The notes below the pieces were generated by a model. It saw only the letters and a program-made list of their open reading frames with translations, was not told where the DNA came from and made no database searches. A DNA stretch of 64,000 bases from contig JAVIAB010000059.1 of NCBI GenBank assembly GCA_032433765.1, positions 62,235,178 to 62,299,177 on the forward strand, read 5' to 3'. Positions 1 to 10,139 of the stretch are shown piece after piece. This DNA is from Megaustenia siamemsis (Eukaryota; Mollusca; Gastropoda; Stylommatophora; Ariophantidae). How positions within the stretch are numbered: position 1 is the first letter of the stretch; every line of letters starts with the position of its first letter. A program made the translations under genes and the position numbers.

Positions 1-541
1 TACTGTTGTTAGGTTCACCGTCGTCCCAATATCATAGTCTAGATCTCACATGGTGGGTATACTTACTGATCTCACATGGTGGGTATACTTACTGTTGTTA
101 GGTTCACCGTCGTCCCAATATCATAGTCTAGATCTCACATGGTGGGTATACTTACTGATCTCACATGGTGGGTATACTTACTGTTGTTAGGTTCACCGTC
201 GTCCCAATATCATAGTCTAGATCTCACATGGTGGGTATACTTACTGATCTCACATGGTGGGTATACTTACTGTTGTTAGGTTCACCGTCGTCCCAATATC
301 ATAGTCTAGCTCTTACATGGTAGGTATACTTACTGATCTCACATGGTGGGTATACTTACTGATCTCATATGGTGGGTATACTTACTGATCTCACATGGTG
401 GGTATACTTACTGATCTCACATGGTGGGTATACTTACTGATCTCACATGGTGGGTATACTTACTGATCTCACATGGTGGGTATACTTACTGATCTCACAT
501 GGTGGTTATACTTACTGTTGTTAGGTTCGCCGTCGTCCCAA
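1..541. repeat. Minisatellite, 26-bp unit in an 89-bp higher-order unit
   Basis: The array runs off the left edge. The first 300 bases repeat every 89 bp (TACTGTTGTTAGGTTCACCG at 1 and 90). Each 89-mer holds two copies of a 26-bp unit GATCTCACATGGTGGGTATA plus CTTACT. From about 310 to 510 only the 26-mer repeats, about eight times, and the array closes with one more TTGTTAGGTTC block. Confidence 0.95.
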
Positions 542-1120
542 TTCTGGTATTTCCGCAAAGGTTTAAAACTTGGTATCCATTCAAAAAATTTGGGATGTAA
601 CAACGATGTAGCACCAATCCAATAATCATTACCTATAACAAATTGTTGCTATGTAACATTGATGTAGCACCAATCAAATAATCATTACTTTTAACACAAA
701 TTAATGAAAGACACTATTTCACTCCTGGAACTGATATCACCTTCTGCTCTCTTTGATCAAGTTCTTTACTTTTATATAATTTCTGTCTATTCGATATTTT
801 TTCTTTGATCATTTTCTCTTCTTGGCAGTACACAGCGAAACATCTTGTACAGAGTATATTCATTCCCACCTTGTGCTATTAGTGCCAATCATGGCTGATC
901 ACGAGTAAATAGGAAAGGAAACTAGCCACCACAGAGATAAAATGTGTGAGAAAAGCTCTTAGAGTGACCAGAAGGGATATAATTAGAAATGATGTCACAA
1001 TGCATATATTTGGCAGTGAATCAGTCCTGAACTACATACAGAGACATACGCATGAAATTATCTCCTCATCTGAATGATGTAGTCATTCTATACCTTACAA
1101 AACAAATATAAAATAGAGGA
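542..1120. other. No gene seen; short 57-bp duplication
   Basis: Intergenic or intronic DNA. The only structure seen is a direct duplication of about 57 bp (TGTAACAACGATGTAGCACC at 596, TGTAACATTGATGTAGCACC at 653). The missing last exons of the lectin were sought here on the minus strand and not found. Confidence 0.6.
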
Positions 1121-1255
1121 GACGGGAGAAGAGTCCGTACTGGGCCCAGAGTGAGTTGGACTGACAACATCAGAGAAAGGCTACAACAATATCAATTGAC
1201 AACGACTGAGGCTATCACAAGGGCAGGGACTAGAACCTTGTATTTCCCTCGATAA
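1120..1255 (+). mobile_element. LINE tail fragment (LINE-G)
   Basis: The plus strand reads GEESVLGPRVSWTDNIRERL then LTTTEAITRAGTR. This is the decayed GRPRxxWxDNIxxW..T..EA...A..R tail found at the end of many animal non-LTR reverse transcriptase ORFs. Only about 40 codons are recognisable. The flanks to 1700 hold nothing else. Confidence 0.45.
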
Positions 1256-1702
1256 CTGAGGGTTTATATAAATGAGGTAAATATATATTTTTTTATAACA
1301 GTAGACCTCTCTTTGAAGCAGTGTTAGTCTCTATGACAAGATTCTTTTATTGTGCCCCCAAGTCTATGAGCCGCTACAATCCCATATCCCATTCTACGAG
1401 TCCAGTATTGAAACCTCTACCACCTCCCCCTCCCTTCAAGGACACTACTGTGCTCTAAGAAAGTACCAATGTACATGAAATGTATTCAATAAATCTCCTG
1501 GTTATATTTAATGCATTATTTTTTTTCCAATAACAGAATATAACTCAGCATTAACAAGCCTCACAGCTGACCAGTGTTGATACCGCACTCTGCCTTTCTT
1601 GGCTCATTGTAACTTGTTGACACGGCCTGATTAAGTTCCGATTTGAAATGAGATTTTCAAAGTGGAGATAAGAAAATGTTTACAAAGCATTATTTCCCGC
1701 AT

Positions 1703-1892
1703 GACGTCTTGTTGTGTTTGCTTATATACGTGGCACAACTTACGTCTTGTTGTGTTTGCTTATATACGTGGCACAACTTATGATTTGTTGTGTTTGCTTA
1801 TATACGTGGCACAACTTACGTCTTGTTTTTGGTTTGCTTATATACGTGGCACAACTTACGTCTTGTTGTGTTTGCTTATATACGTGGCACCG
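1703..1892. repeat. 39-bp minisatellite, five units
   Basis: Tandem copies of ACGTCTTGTTGTGTTTGCTT followed by ATATACGTGGCACAACTT, spaced 39 bp; the fourth unit is altered and the fifth truncated. Short overlapping frames here come from the repeat and are not taken as genes. Confidence 0.9.
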
Positions 1893-1994
1893 CTGTGGTC
1901 TGGTTCGTCGGTTTAAAAAAAAAAATTCAACATACTCTTAGTTACTATGTTTTTATGAGGAAAAATAAAATTACTACGTGCGAAGTTGAATGGA

Positions 1995-2235
1995 TGCAAT
2001 AGAAACCACTATTGATAAAAACATTTTTTGGTGCCATTTTTTCTTCAGATCGTTCCATTTCTTCCCATCTCCTTGAACTCCGTTGCCACCTGTTTTACTT
2101 CTCCAGGTATAATTTGGTCTTTCCATCTGTCTCATCTCTGGGGATACCAAGAAGGATCTGTTGTGTTTTGTTCCCAGATGGCTTCTGCAGGGTGTGTCCT
2201 ATCCATCCAAATCGTATGTGTTACGTATCTTTGTC
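1995..2235 (-). mobile_element. LINE-E fragment
   Basis: On the minus strand the sequence encodes RIWMDRTHPAEAIW, then ILLGIPR, then TWRSKTGGNGVQ in shifting frames. It aligns with the tail of LINE-E copies at 8170 and 42865 (RRRWRWIGHTLRKP, then WRRQ and FKEM positions). It is decayed, with stops. Confidence 0.55.
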
Positions 2236-2754
2236 CAATCGTACTTTAGTAATCTCCCTTATTTTTTTGTTAGTTATTTTAAAGCGGGTGGGGTTACAAA
2301 TCAATGATATAATTAAGAATTTGGTGTTTCGGTTTTGTAGATAAAACAAGACTTGACAAATGTTTCAAATGATAAAGTTTCAATCAACGTAACAAGTTTG
2401 AAAACAAATCGTTAATTAGACACACAATTAAACTCACAACATTACTCAAACCTCAATATTTTCACTTTCCTGCTTGTCCATATTTTTGGTGTTAACTTCT
2501 CTATTATTTAATGATTTGTTATCTGCTTCTCTTTATTATGTTTCTCTGCGCTTAAAAACTTTGGGTGTAAACGTTGGTTTGTCTCTCCGCAAAGACTGTC
2601 CCAAATGTATGTTGAAACATCTTATTTTTGTGCTATTTTTGTTATCTTCCCTAATGTCGACCACGGAATAAAGAAAACTGAAATTATCTGCCACACATCT
2701 GCTACATCTACTACATCTACAAACTATTAATTTCAATCCTTCATTTTCCTCTCC
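2236..2754. other. No gene seen
   Basis: AT-rich stretch with only chance open frames on both strands (65 and 74 codons, overlapping antisense). No domain, splice-bounded exon or repeat was recognised. Confidence 0.5.
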
Positions 2755-2990
2755 AGACAAAGACAGCGTATAGGATGGAAGTAATAATTGTCCACAATTG
2801 ATTATTCGCTGCTAGTTCTTGTAGGTCTTGGTTGTATCTTTGTCCCTGATTGAGCCTTCCCTAACAAGAGCTCTGCATAGTGTTTATTTTAGTCTTGTTT
2901 CTAGTGTTCACATGAATTACTGATAGGGGAAGTATTTCTTCATTTACTCTGAGCACATAACCCACATATCTCCAATGCCTTCTTCTTTTC
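2755..2990 (-). mobile_element. RTE-like LINE tail fragment (LINE-F)
   Basis: The minus strand encodes SSLKRRRHWRYVGYVLRVNE then GRLNQGQRYNQDLQELAANN. The RRRxWRYVGHVLR...W....LAxxRxxW arrangement is the conserved C-terminal end of RTE/BovB-like and related non-LTR ORFs. One stop codon interrupts it. Confidence 0.5.
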
Positions 2991-3009
2991 AAGCTGGACA
3001 CGCCTTCTT

Positions 3010-3475
3010 TGTTATTTGTTTATAGAAGGTCCCGGTATCACTGCAAACGAATTAAAATCCATAATTGCTCAACCGCCCGTGCCAGCGTAATCATCCGAAT
3101 CTCATCTCCCAAACAAAGAAAGGTAACTGTAGTCCTCATCGTAGCAGTCTCAGCACACGCCAAAAGACATAAGGCGAAACCGTGCAGAAAGTGAACACAG
3201 CCAAATGTTCCATGTCATACGATATCATCATTCATCGTAAACAATTGGAATATCGAAACATGATCAAAACAGATGAGACACACCGCTCACGGTGTGCACA
3301 GAGCACTTAACTCAGTAGCACCTGCAACAAGCCGGACTTGAAATATGAGGAAACTGCAACAAGGAACACTTTTTATGCATAGCCTTCAATTGTTCCCCCG
3401 CCTATCCACCATATACCGGAAGTTCACGTCCTCTTAAAAATGATGATCGCCGTATTTTTAAAAAATGTATAGCGC
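3010..3475 (+). repeat. Interspersed repeat R3, copy 1
   Basis: This is the reference copy of a family of about 460 bp that also occurs reversed at 33765-34190 and 62560-63030, plus a 50-bp piece at 29690-29745. It runs from GGTCCCGGTATCACTGCAAA through ACACACCGCTCACGGTGTGC to AAATGTATAGCGC. No long coding frame and no terminal inverted repeat were found, so it may be a SINE-like or non-autonomous element. Confidence 0.75.
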
Positions 3476-3601
3476 TTAATGATTAAACAAGAATGCTGGA
3501 CACGCATTCTTGTTTAGATGCATCTACGACAATGTACAAACAAAATAATAGAAATTAAAGTCTTAGTGAAGTTGTAGGACAAAGTTAAATGTTAAACTTA
3601 C

Positions 3602-3692
3602 CTTTCTCATTTTCCAGTTGTGAGTTTAACCAGTTATTCTCTCTTTGAGAATCGATCTGTACCAGAGTCGCTCCGTAGACCACGCATATACC
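3602..3692 (-). CDS. C-type lectin gene, exon 3 (helix 1 to beta-2 region)
   Basis: The minus-strand exon begins GGT ATA TGC after an acceptor CTAAAG (3693) and ends AAAG|GTAAGT (3602/3601), a strong donor. It encodes 30 residues containing CVVYGATLVQIDSQRENNWL. The C..YGA.L..I.S..E..WL pattern is the standard core of C-type lectin domains and directly follows the WYTAA end of exon 2. The reading phase (0 in, 1 out) fits. The remaining parts of the domain (WIGL, the calcium-site motif and the last two cysteines) were not found in 1-3600 and are expected beyond the left edge. The intron between exons 2 and 3 (3693-7983) carries SINE-1 and LINE copies. Confidence 0.85.
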
Positions 3693-4850
3693 CTTTAGCA
3701 GTTTAATGGGAAGGTACAAAGAAGGATATGATTTTTGTTATTTAAGAAAGATATAATCGCCGTAGACAGAGGACATATGTTATTTCCTTATTTATGAAGG
3801 AATGTTCTATTTGTGATTTTAAATTATCATCACATATCTCTATGAAAGAATTGTCCATAAGTCAGTTTTTATTGACCGGCTTTTCTTCTAAGTTCGATCC
3901 ATACTTCCTAGTCCACGCTACTTTATTTTTTTTTCAGCGAGACTTGAAATATGATCTCAATCAGTACTGATTTGATGTTAGATAAGAGAGGGGAGAAATC
4001 ACCTACCGTGAAGAGAAACCACTGAAACCACTAGAGTTTATGAAAGAATGTTAATTCCCACTTTCCAATACAGATCTGCCTAAAGATCGCATCAAATAGT
4101 GTCTTGTGACTACTATTTTCCAAATTCCTTTGAACTCTTATGCCATATATTTTCCTAATTTCCCCAGTCAAGGATTCAGTATTTTTCATTAATCATTTTG
4201 CTTGACCTTTTCTAATTTTGTCTTCACTCTATATTTGCTTAATCCAATTATTTAAGGCATATACGCCTGCAGAGATAAGTGTTTTTGGTGACATTACCAT
4301 TCGCGATTTCTGAATCTATTTCCAAACCGTTTCGTTGCTTCAACACTTCATTAAATTTTGTTTGAGAAAATCATCTCAGTAAATTTGTCTATTGAGCTGG
4401 GGTACAGTATCACTTGTGTTGAAAGTGATCAGAGACTCATAACTGACTGTTTGCGTTTAGATCAGTGAACTATAATTCATCAGGATCCTAATCCGTTTAT
4501 CTGTTTCGGACCATAACATAGACTAACCAGTCTGACCAATCGATAAAGGATCAAAGAAGGAAGACAATCTAGTACCCAAAATGTCATGTTGTAGTCAGAT
4601 GTGCTTGGCCGAAATCCAGGACTATAATAGCTTGCTGTAGACAAAAACACAACGCATCTAACGCCCATTTAACGTCATTAAATGGAGAGAAGGGCAATAT
4701 GTAGAAAAGAAATAAAATTATAACAACTAATTTATATCTTGACATGGCATTGGTTCTGTATTTAACAATCTGTAGCTCTCTTATATTTCTAATGTCAGAT
4801 ATCCTTTATAGACTGATTCAAGTTTGTTGCTACTGATTCAGTTAGTTAAC
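3693..4850. other. Lectin intron, nothing recognised
   Basis: Part of the intron between lectin exons 3 and 2. AT-rich with no repeat family or gene recognised apart from the lectin acceptor at its left end. Confidence 0.5.
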
Positions 4851-5060
4851 TTGCTAGTTAGTTAATGATTTACTTAGTTAGTAATTTAGCTAGCTAACTG
4901 TAGTTAATTAGTAAATTGGTTAGTTAGTTAGTTAATTATTTAGCGAAATAGTTAATTGCAGGTAATTAGTTCATTAGTTCAATGATTAGTTTGTTAGTTA
5001 GTTATGGTAGCTAGCCTGTCAGTTAGGTGGATATTTAGATAGAATTGAACGTCTATCAGT
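4850..5060. repeat. Degenerate TTAG-type microsatellite
   Basis: Run of TTAG/TTAAT/TAGC variants (GTTAGTTAGTTAATTATTTA and similar). It resumes around 5637-5670 after the LINE-A copy, so the LINE may have landed in this tract. Confidence 0.7.
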
Positions 5061-5072
5061 TATAAATATATA

Positions 5073-5560
5073 TATAATATCTTATGCAACAAATCTATGT
5101 CAATAAAAATGAGAAAGAGAGTTCATCGGTGCTATATAGAACCAATTCTGACCTATGGAAGCGAATCATGGACAGAGACAAACAAATGAAAAGACGATTA
5201 GGGGCCACAGAGATGGGATTTCTCAGAAGAATGTTGAAAGTTCCCTGGACAGATAAAAAGACCAATGAGAAAGTTCTCATAGAGGCCAACACAAAAAGGG
5301 AGCTCTTAAAAAACATCAGAAAGAAGCAATCAACAATTTTCGGGCACAACATGAGAAGAGGAAAGTTGGAATACTTGGTTACAACTGGCAAAATAAAAGG
5401 AAAGAGAGATCACGGACGACAAAGAGAGAAAATACTGGATAGCTTGGTGTCATGGCATGGAAAACAGTCAACAACAAAACTGATACGATGCACTGTAGAT
5501 AGAAGATTGTGGAGGGACATGATCGCCTACGCTAACCGGCATGGTACATGATGATGATCA
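5073..5560 (+). mobile_element. LINE-A copy, 5'-truncated, long open frame
   Basis: The plus-strand frame 5084-5551 (155 codons) encodes the C-terminal end of a non-LTR reverse transcriptase: ATEMGFLRRMLKVPW, IRKKQSTIFGHNMRRGKLEY, then VDRRLWRDMIAYANRHGT and a stop followed by TGATGATGAT. The fingers, palm and endonuclease are missing. About 25 codons after the start a block seen in other copies is deleted (SESWT reads as RIMDR). Dead copy; AT microsatellites lie on both sides. Confidence 0.85.
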
Positions 5561-5594
5561 GTTATATATATTTATATATATATAATATCCAAAA

Positions 5595-5625
<31 letters not shown>

Positions 5626-5762
5626 CATATACATATTTAGTTAGTTATCTGGATATTTAGTTAGTTAGCTGGCTTGTTACTTGTTTTGATGCTTGTTGTG
5701 TTGTTAATTGAATAGTGAGTTGAACAAATGACAAAGTGTGACATATGAGTTTCATCCTTTAC

Positions 5763-5873
5763 GGAATTTGTACCATTTCTGGCTTCTGCTGGGTGAACTA
5801 TATGCCTTGAGAATGAAGGCAGCATGATCAGTGCAGTCGCTAGAAGAAGTGTTATTTTCAGAGTTTTAAACAT
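5763..5873 (-). CDS. Orphan signal-peptide exon or small secreted peptide
   Basis: A minus-strand frame starts at 5873 with MFKTLKITLLLATALIMLPS, which has the form of a signal peptide, and runs 70 codons to a stop at 5661. A possible donor TCC|GTAAAG at 5763 would end it after 37 codons in phase 0, the phase needed to join lectin exon 3 at 3692. It sits inside the lectin gene on the same strand, so it could be an alternative first exon, the first exon of another gene, or chance. Joining it to exon 3 would skip the C-x-x-GW exon, which argues against that use. Confidence 0.25.
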
Positions 5874-5984
5874 AAACCATCACACGGGAATTTCAATAAT
5901 TGTGTAACCTTTACCCTTATTCTGTATACATCAACATATTCAAATCATTTATAATTGAATTTAAATTTAGTTAAGTATAAATGA

Positions 5985-6249
5985 GGGAGCCGCGATAGTT
6001 CAGTGGTTAGTGAACTGGACTACAAAGGACAAGGGGTAGGGTTCGATCCCAACCGACGGCTTCCGGGTTCACCAAGCCTTTAATGGGTACCGGATTTTTT
6101 TCTGGGAAAGTGAAGTGGCACGGGCGTAATACCGACAACATTACCCCAAAAATCATGTGCCGAAGGTCAGTAAAATTTATGGTCACTAACACCATATTCC
6201 CTATACGCCACTTGGCGTGACGGGGCTACTTTACATTTTTTTTTTACTG
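5985..6249 (+). mobile_element. SINE-1 copy 1, with target-site duplication
   Basis: tRNA-derived SINE. Box A-like TAGTTCAGTGGTTAGTG and box B GGTTCGATCCC are followed by a body of about 190 bp ending GACGGGGCTACTTTAC. The 11-bp duplication AGTATAAATGA flanks it at 5974-5984 and 6250-6260. It is transcribed by RNA polymerase III in principle and moved by a LINE partner. It lies in the lectin intron. Confidence 0.9.
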
Positions 6250-6294
6250 AGTATAAATGATTATTTACCATTATGTATATTACATACATGGACT

Positions 6295-7500
6295 ATATAT
6301 GCAAGCTAGCCAACCCATTAGAGACAGAGGAGATCAACGAGCTTTTATTTGCAGACGATCAGGCACTAATACATGAAGAAAAATTAAAAAATAAAAAAAA
6401 TAGTATGTAAGAAGCTTTACGTGATAAGTGGACGACACAGACTAAACAACGTTTTGGCCCAATAGGCCTTCATCAGGAACGAACAAAAAAAAAACACACA
6501 CAAAACTAATAACGAAACAACCAAAACAAAAACAATCGAAATGTGTTAAAGAAAACAAAATATACTATCCTGTCAAAACAAAAGGAATAGCAACCAAGTG
6601 CAGCTGTCGTGAACGTAGAGAAACGTGCAAAAATGTGCGCAAATGCACACAGAACCAGAGGAGTTCACACAGGGGTCAGTGTGCAAACACAAAGGAGAAA
6701 GAATCGAATAGTAGACTAAATGGTGTAATTTGTATGCCTTAACCCTTTACTAATACATGAAACACAACAAGACCTAAAAAAAACACTTAAACAAACTCAA
6801 CAGCTCAGGCACAAAATACAACATGAAAATCAACATCAACAAAAGAGAAGTCATGAATGTCGCCAAAAATAAACAGAGCATTAACATAACTATAGAAGGC
6901 GGGCAACTAAAACAAGTAGAGGAATTCAAATACCTAGGAAGTTTAGTGACAAACGATAATTCACAAACAGCAGAGAAAGAATCAAGATGAAACATAGCTT
7001 GTCAGATCATTGGGCAGTTATCACCACTATTGTCAAACAAGGAAATAACTCTGGAGGCAAAACGAGCACTATACAACACAATCTTCATCCCAACGTTGTG
7101 CTACCAATGCTAGACCTGGACCTTAGATGCAAGAACAATAAGAAAAATAACCTCTACAGAGATGAAATATGTTAGACAAATGACAGGAAACAGTCTGAGA
7201 GATAAGATCAGAAATGAAGAACTGAGAAAAAAGCTAGGAATAGCCCCCGCCATAGAATATATAAGGAAACAACAGATAAAATAGTTTTGCCACGTGACAA
7301 GGCAGAAAGAACAAAACACAACACAACAAGCCTTCAACAAACGTTGTGAGAACACCAGACCCAATGGTCGACCACGAAAAAGATAGATCGATGGAATATT
7401 AGAAGCACTAGGAAACATAACAGCAGCAGATGCGAACAGAAGAGCAAAAGACCGCAAATTATATCTCCCCTGGACGCTGAAAGGAAGATGAGGAAGGACA
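6295..7500 (+). mobile_element. LINE-D copy split by a 371-bp insertion
   Basis: Non-LTR reverse transcriptase remains. LLFADDQALIHE (catalytic FADD) lies at 6342-6377. After the insertion it resumes with QTQQLRHKIQHENQHQ-like frames, EEFKYLGSLVTNDN, SPLLSNKEITLEAKRALYNT, then IRKQQIK and GRPRK up to the end [11 protein letters not shown] at about 7490. Several stops and shifts are present. The tail is followed by an A/GA-rich stretch. Confidence 0.85.
6378..6748 (-). mobile_element. Inserted element with hammerhead-like motif, Penelope-type?
   Basis: The 371-bp insertion in LINE-D is flanked by a 13-bp duplication ACTAATACATGAA (6365-6377, 6749-6761). On the minus strand it contains CCTGATGAAGGCCTATTGGG then CCAAAACGTTG. 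A CTGATGA...GAAAC arrangement with a GGCC/GGCC stem is typical of the hammerhead motifs in Penelope-like element terminal repeats. Here there is one extra A after CTGATGA and the expected GAAA reads AAAA, so activity is unlikely. Confidence 0.55.
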
Positions 7501-7699
7501 GAAGAAGACGAAGAAGAAAAAAAAAAGAAGATGTACATGTTTTGTGTTGTTTTGTACCCACACTTCAAACTCCTCTGCCTTCATGTTCATGCTTCCCAAT
7601 GTACATGCTACATACTTTTCTGCATTTTAAACGTAAATTTATAACGTCTAAAGTAAAGAGAACATTAAAAATACATGTATTGAAGCAATTATATAAAGG

Positions 7700-7770
7700 C
7701 GCTATATATATACATATGTATATATATATATACATATGTGTATATATATATATATATATACATATGTGTG

Positions 7771-7849
<79 letters not shown>

Positions 7850-7850
7850 G
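7700..7850. repeat. (TA)n microsatellite with ACATATG variants
   Basis: Long alternating TA run broken by TACATATG and TGTG. The overlapping antisense YIYIYI frames are artefacts of it. Confidence 0.95.
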
Positions 7851-7983
7851 CTGGAAGGCAGATAGGAAGGAATGAGGAAGAAGAAGATTGAAGCAATAAA
7901 GTATGCACGTTGTTCTCCGCATTAATGTTGTGGAACATTTTCTCAGGTTATGAAAAAAAATAAAAGATAAAAAGATCATTTAC

Positions 7984-8078
7984 CGCAGCGGTGTACCAGT
8001 CGACTTCTGCATCAAAGAACGCGTAGCAATTTCCGTTAAAGTAACGCCATCCTGTCTGGCAAAAGTCATTGCTGGACT
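7984..8078 (-). CDS. C-type lectin gene, exon 2 (start of CTL domain)
   Basis: The minus-strand exon lies between an acceptor TTTCAG|AG (8079/8078) and a donor GCG|GTAAAT (7984/7983). After completing a phase-1 codon it encodes SSNDFCQTGWRYFNGNCYAF and ends VDWYTAA. This is the opening of a C-type lectin-like domain: the first disulfide pair C-x(2)-GW...NGNCYAF and the W-x-x-A of helix 1 are in their family positions. The domain normally binds carbohydrate through calcium-coordinating residues encoded further downstream, so ligand type cannot be judged. The exon ends in phase 0, matching the start of exon 3 at 3692. A LINE-E fragment starts about 100 bp upstream of the acceptor. Confidence 0.85.
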
Positions 8079-8167
8079 CTGAAATGATTTAACGTGAGTA
8101 AGGACATTTTGGGAGCTTACATTGCATATGGAATTCCAAAGAAATTAGGTTAAATGCAAAATTAAAA

Positions 8168-8612
8168 TTTTTCAACCCAAATGTTGGTTGTGAAACATGG
8201 AGAACAAAAAAATTGACAATCACGAAGATACAGACTTTCATAAATGGATGCTTAAACAGAATAAAAGGATGGAAATGGCAGGACAAAATCACTAACCTTG
8301 AATTATGGAAATGTGCAAGTCAAATACCAGTGGATAAAGAGATACAGCGAAGACGATGGCGCTGGATAGGACATACATTACGGAAGCCAACCGAGAGTAT
8401 TACACAACAGGCCCTTTTTTGGAATCCCCAGGGGAAAAGATAAAGAGGAAGACCAAGGAATTCTTGGAGAAGACAGATAGAAGCAGAGATGAAGGTGATG
8501 GGGAAGACATGGAATCATCTTAAAAGAATGGCAAAAAACAGAAAGACTTGGAAAGTGTTTGTTGAAGACCTGTGCTCCACTGGGAGCTAAAAAGGTAGAA
8601 GAAGAAGGACAT
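8168..8612 (+). mobile_element. LINE-E copy
   Basis: Plus strand: GCETWRTKKLTITKIQTFIN, KGWKWQDKITNLELWKC, RRRWRWIGHTLRKPTESITQ, then a stop and shifted frames RPRNSWRRQ and KTCAPLGAK. This is the C-terminal region of a non-LTR ORF, nearly collinear with 42865-43330. It is inactive and 5'-truncated. Confidence 0.8.
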
Positions 8613-8644
8613 TTCACGAAACAACATCATTATATAAACTTGAT

Positions 8645-8645
8645 T

Positions 8646-8691
<46 letters not shown>

Positions 8692-8712
8692 GTACGTGTG
8701 TGTGTGTATGTG
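8645..8712. repeat. (AT)n then (TG)n microsatellite
   Basis: ATATAT run followed by GTGTGTGTATGTGTGTG. Confidence 0.95.
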
Positions 8713-8794
8713 TGTGTTAAGGAGAGAATGAGTGTTTAGGTGTACCTTTAGTTAGCAACCATTTACCTAAATAGAGCTTTAGAAAGAATGTGTG

Positions 8795-9345
8795 TGAATG
8801 TGGCTCAGGCAAAAGCAACTTTCCGAAACAATGAGAAAGATACTTTGCAATTCATTTTTGATAATATAAACAGGAAAAAGTGATCTTAAATGATATGTAG
8901 AGCCAGTCTTAACATATAAATGTGAATCATGGACAATAGGGCAACAAACAAGAAAATCACTGGAGTCTGTAGAAATGTGGTTTTACGGAAGAATGTTGAG
9001 AATACCATGGACAGCTAAGAAGAGTAATGAAGAGGTTCTGAGAGAGACCAAAGCAAAATAGAACTAATTTCCAATATTAAGAAGAAACAATCATAATTTT
9101 TTGGCCATGTAATGAGAAGAGAACAGCTGGAATATATTGTAACAACTGGTAAAATTAAGGGACGAAGAGATAGAGGGAAGCAAAGAGAAAAAATACCAAT
9201 ACCATACTGCTTAAGAGAATGGCTTGGTAGAAGGTCAACAACAGAAATGATAAATAATAGTCAAGATCGAAAGTTGTGGAGAGACATGATCACCAACGCC
9301 AGCTAGACCCGACACTTGATGATAATGATGATGATGAATACAATA
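8795..9345 (+). mobile_element. LINE-B copy, 5'-truncated
   Basis: The plus strand starts at MAQAKATFRNN-like sequence, then YGCESWTIGQQTRKSLESVE, MRREQLEYIVTTGKIKGRRD and DRKLWRDMITNAS, ending in a TGATGATAATGATGATGATG tail. Frames are broken. LINE-B is the most frequent retroelement of the window. Confidence 0.85.
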
Positions 9346-10133
9346 GAAAAGGGAAGTTTGCTAAAAGAAGCTAAAAATTGTCGTCTCAGATGTTGAGTCA
9401 GCAGAGATGAAAGAATCAGCCAAGTTAGTTATCTTCAACATCAGAGAACAGGCAAATAATTACAGTGCTGCGGTAAAGCTGGTAGCAAGTACTGGGCTGT
9501 GACGTACACTCCTACAAGGTATGGTGACAGCTTTACAAAAAAGGAACACAACAAAATAATACATACGGGCTTCTTTAGAAACGGAGAACAATGCAAACGA
9601 ACAACAGAATAAAGTTAAACTCTTCTACATCTAGGATGAGCGGAACAGGTAGGTCAAGGAGAAATAAACAGTAAATCTTTAATATTATTTCGTATTACCA
9701 AACTCTTCAATATCATGGAGGGCATGTTAGTTTTTCAATCAAGCATGACTGCGGGAAATGACACTTTTACTGGAACTCACTTTAACAAACATTTGGATTC
9801 AGTTGGAACAAGCTTTGTGTTGTAACATTAAATGGGGCACCAATAATTGCCTGACCTGGTGTCATGTTCTTTTGACAGCCGCAGCCGATTCACCTTAGAG
9901 AATCATCTGATCGCCAATATGGGTTGCCTCACCCCACGGAGAATCAATGTATCATTTCTTACTGGTAATCAATTACCCATCTATCTCCTCCTTTTCTCCT
10001 CCCTCCCCTTCCTCCTACCATTCTCCTCTACCTTCCGCTCCCTCTCATCTCTCCAATCCTCCCTCACCTTCTCATGTTTGGCCTCTTACACCCTGACGTG
10101 ATTTCCCCAAGCTATACTAGGGTCTAAACTATA
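9346..10133. other. Lectin intron, no gene seen
   Basis: Intron 1 of the lectin. An 84-codon frame at 9847-10101 is a pyrimidine-rich run (CTCCTTTTCTCCTCCC) and is not taken as coding. Nothing else recognised. Confidence 0.5.
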
Positions 10134-10139
10134 TAGTTG

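Noticed and set aside
2474..2760. Overlapping plus and minus frames of 65 and 74 codons
   Set aside because: No domain, no splice context, mutually antisense; chance frames.
4480..4668. 62-codon minus-strand frame with CVVFLSTASYYSPG
   Set aside because: Lies in the lectin intron, no start context or splice sites, no similarity.
5989..6070. Possible tRNA gene (A and B boxes present)
   Set aside because: Same sequence recurs many times with a 190-bp body and target duplications, so it is the head of SINE-1; no cloverleaf with a proper acceptor stem was made out.
7488..7979. Three frames of IYIYIY repeats
   Set aside because: By-product of the TA microsatellite.
9847..10101. 84-codon frame with FSSLPFLLPFSS
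   Set aside because: Pyrimidine tract translated as Ser/Leu/Phe/Pro; not protein-like.
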